Assembly (NCBI GenBank): GCA_030147325.1
Contig: JASLAA010000117.1
Location: 1-5,568, forward strand
From: Arthrobacter sp.
GTDB lineage: Bacteria; Actinomycetota; Actinomycetes; Actinomycetales; Micrococcaceae
Length of the DNA: 5,568 nucleotides
Reading direction: 5' to 3'
The position numbers and the translations under genes are program-made. Positions 5,000 to 5,568 of the stretch are shown here, piece by piece (positions within the stretch are counted from its first letter, which is position 1; the number at the start of each line of letters is the position of its first letter). Under the pieces are notes generated by a model, which was not told the DNA's origin, searched no databases, and saw only the letters and a list, made by a program, of their open reading frames with translations.

Positions 5000-5568
5000 G
5001 TGCCAGAACAGACCAGCCACCGTCTACCTGAAGAGTTCGGCGGAAACGAGTGGCTTGTTGACGAGCTGTACGAGCAGTTCCAGAAGGACCGCAACTCGGT
5101 CGACCGGAAGTGGTGGGACCTGTTCGATTCGTTCGATGCTGAGTCGAAGCCGGCAGAGAACGGCCGCCACGCCGCCGAGAAGCCTGTGGACCCGGCTTCC
5201 GCACCCGCGGACACCACGAGCCAAGCACCCGGTACTGCCCCTGTAGCCGGCACCACCCCTGACCCGCACCCCCCGACCAAGGAACTGCCGGTCGTCAGGT
5301 CGGAGTCAGCGGCACCCAAGGCCTCGGGCGAGAGTCCCGCCAGCACCCAGCAGAGCGGCAAGGCCCCGGTCGCGAAGGAGCCGGCGAAGAAGACCGAGGC
5401 CCCGAAGGAGGAGAAGCCCGCGACCAAGCCCATCCCCGCCCAGCTCCCCGCCTCGGCCCTCAACGGTGACATGGAGGAGAACCGGGTGAGTGTGCTCCGC
5501 GGACCGGCCAAGGCCATCGCCACGAACATGGAAGCCAGCCTGAGCGTGCCGACCGCGACCAGCGTGCG
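5000..5568 (+). CDS. kgd: Multifunctional 2-oxoglutarate decarboxylase/dehydrogenase E1-E2 fusion (Kgd/OdhA), N-terminal part only
   Basis: The first 189 residues of the large TCA-cycle enzyme that converts 2-oxoglutarate toward succinyl-CoA with thiamine diphosphate; family members are about 1,200-1,270 residues. The N-terminal 2-oxogl_dehyd_N element is clear: FGGNEWLVDELYEQF (13-27) and SVDRKWWDLF (33-42). It is followed by a Pro/Ala/Lys/Glu-rich linker (about 45-155) with no cysteine, probably disordered. From about residue 161 (NRVSVLRGPAKAI, then NMEASLSVPTATSV) the E2-type succinyltransferase domain begins, as in the fused actinobacterial enzyme that lacks a lipoyl domain of its own and borrows that of pyruvate dehydrogenase E2. 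The ThDP-binding E1 part lies beyond the right edge. In relatives, an FHA protein (GarA/OdhI) inhibits the enzyme under kinase control; that cannot be seen here. It is divergent from guaB1. Identification is firm. Confidence 0.95.
   Translation, partial: MPEQTSHRLPEEFGGNEWLVDELYEQFQKDRNSVDRKWWDLFDSFDAESKPAENGRHAAEKPVDPASAPADTTSQAPGTAPVAGTTPDPHPPTKELPVVRSESAAPKASGESPASTQQSGKAPVAKEPAKKTEAPKEEKPATKPIPAQLPASALNGDMEENRVSVLRGPAKAIATNMEASLSVPTATSV

Noticed and set aside
4993..5529. 178-codon open frame on the minus strand opposite kgd
   Set aside because: It is the antisense shadow of the Pro/Ala/Lys-rich linker and GC3-biased codons. The kgd frame is a clear family match, and the antisense protein has no domain or ribosome binding site.
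1..5568. Search for CRISPR arrays, insertion-sequence ends, tRNA genes, attachment sites and long direct repeats
   Set aside because: None seen. Similarity between the two CNNM genes is ancient paralogy at protein level, not a DNA repeat.

Overview
The window looks like a piece of a high-GC Gram-positive chromosome, most likely an actinobacterium of the Micrococcaceae (Arthrobacter-like). The reasons are the strong G/C third-position bias, the GTG starts behind GGAGG-type ribosome binding sites, a fused E2-E1 type 2-oxoglutarate dehydrogenase (Kgd/OdhA, an actinobacterial architecture), and a GuaB1-CNNM-CNNM gene order that matches Rv1843c-Rv1842c-Rv1841c of Mycobacterium tuberculosis. No mobile element, CRISPR array, tRNA or rRNA is visible.

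Layout from left to right. Positions 1-320 (minus) hold the N-terminal third of a zinc/manganese-type ABC transporter substrate-binding lipoprotein, cut by the window edge. A 96-bp gap follows with an imperfect 23-bp palindrome (338-360) that resembles a metal-regulator operator such as a Zur box. Positions 417-2935 (minus) carry two paralogous CNNM (DUF21)/CBS membrane proteins overlapping by ATGA. The promoter-proximal one has a C-terminal CorC_HlyC domain; the distal one lacks it. A 297-bp leader/intergenic stretch contains a strong GC hairpin that probably ends the preceding transcript. Positions 3233-4684 (minus) encode GuaB1, an IMPDH/GMP-reductase family enzyme with an inserted CBS pair, best read as GMP reductase. 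A 315-bp divergent promoter region separates it from the start of kgd (5000 onward, plus), cut by the right edge.

How they fit: GuaB1 acts in purine interconversion (GMP to IMP). The CNNM pair probably moves or senses Mg2+/Co2+, with CBS domains that in related proteins bind adenine nucleotides. Kgd links the TCA cycle to nitrogen metabolism. The conserved GuaB1-CNNM-CNNM neighbourhood suggests a functional tie between nucleotide state and divalent metal handling, but this is inference. The region is otherwise ordinary housekeeping chromosome; I see no clear new system, only some regulatory structures and paralogue differences worth checking.
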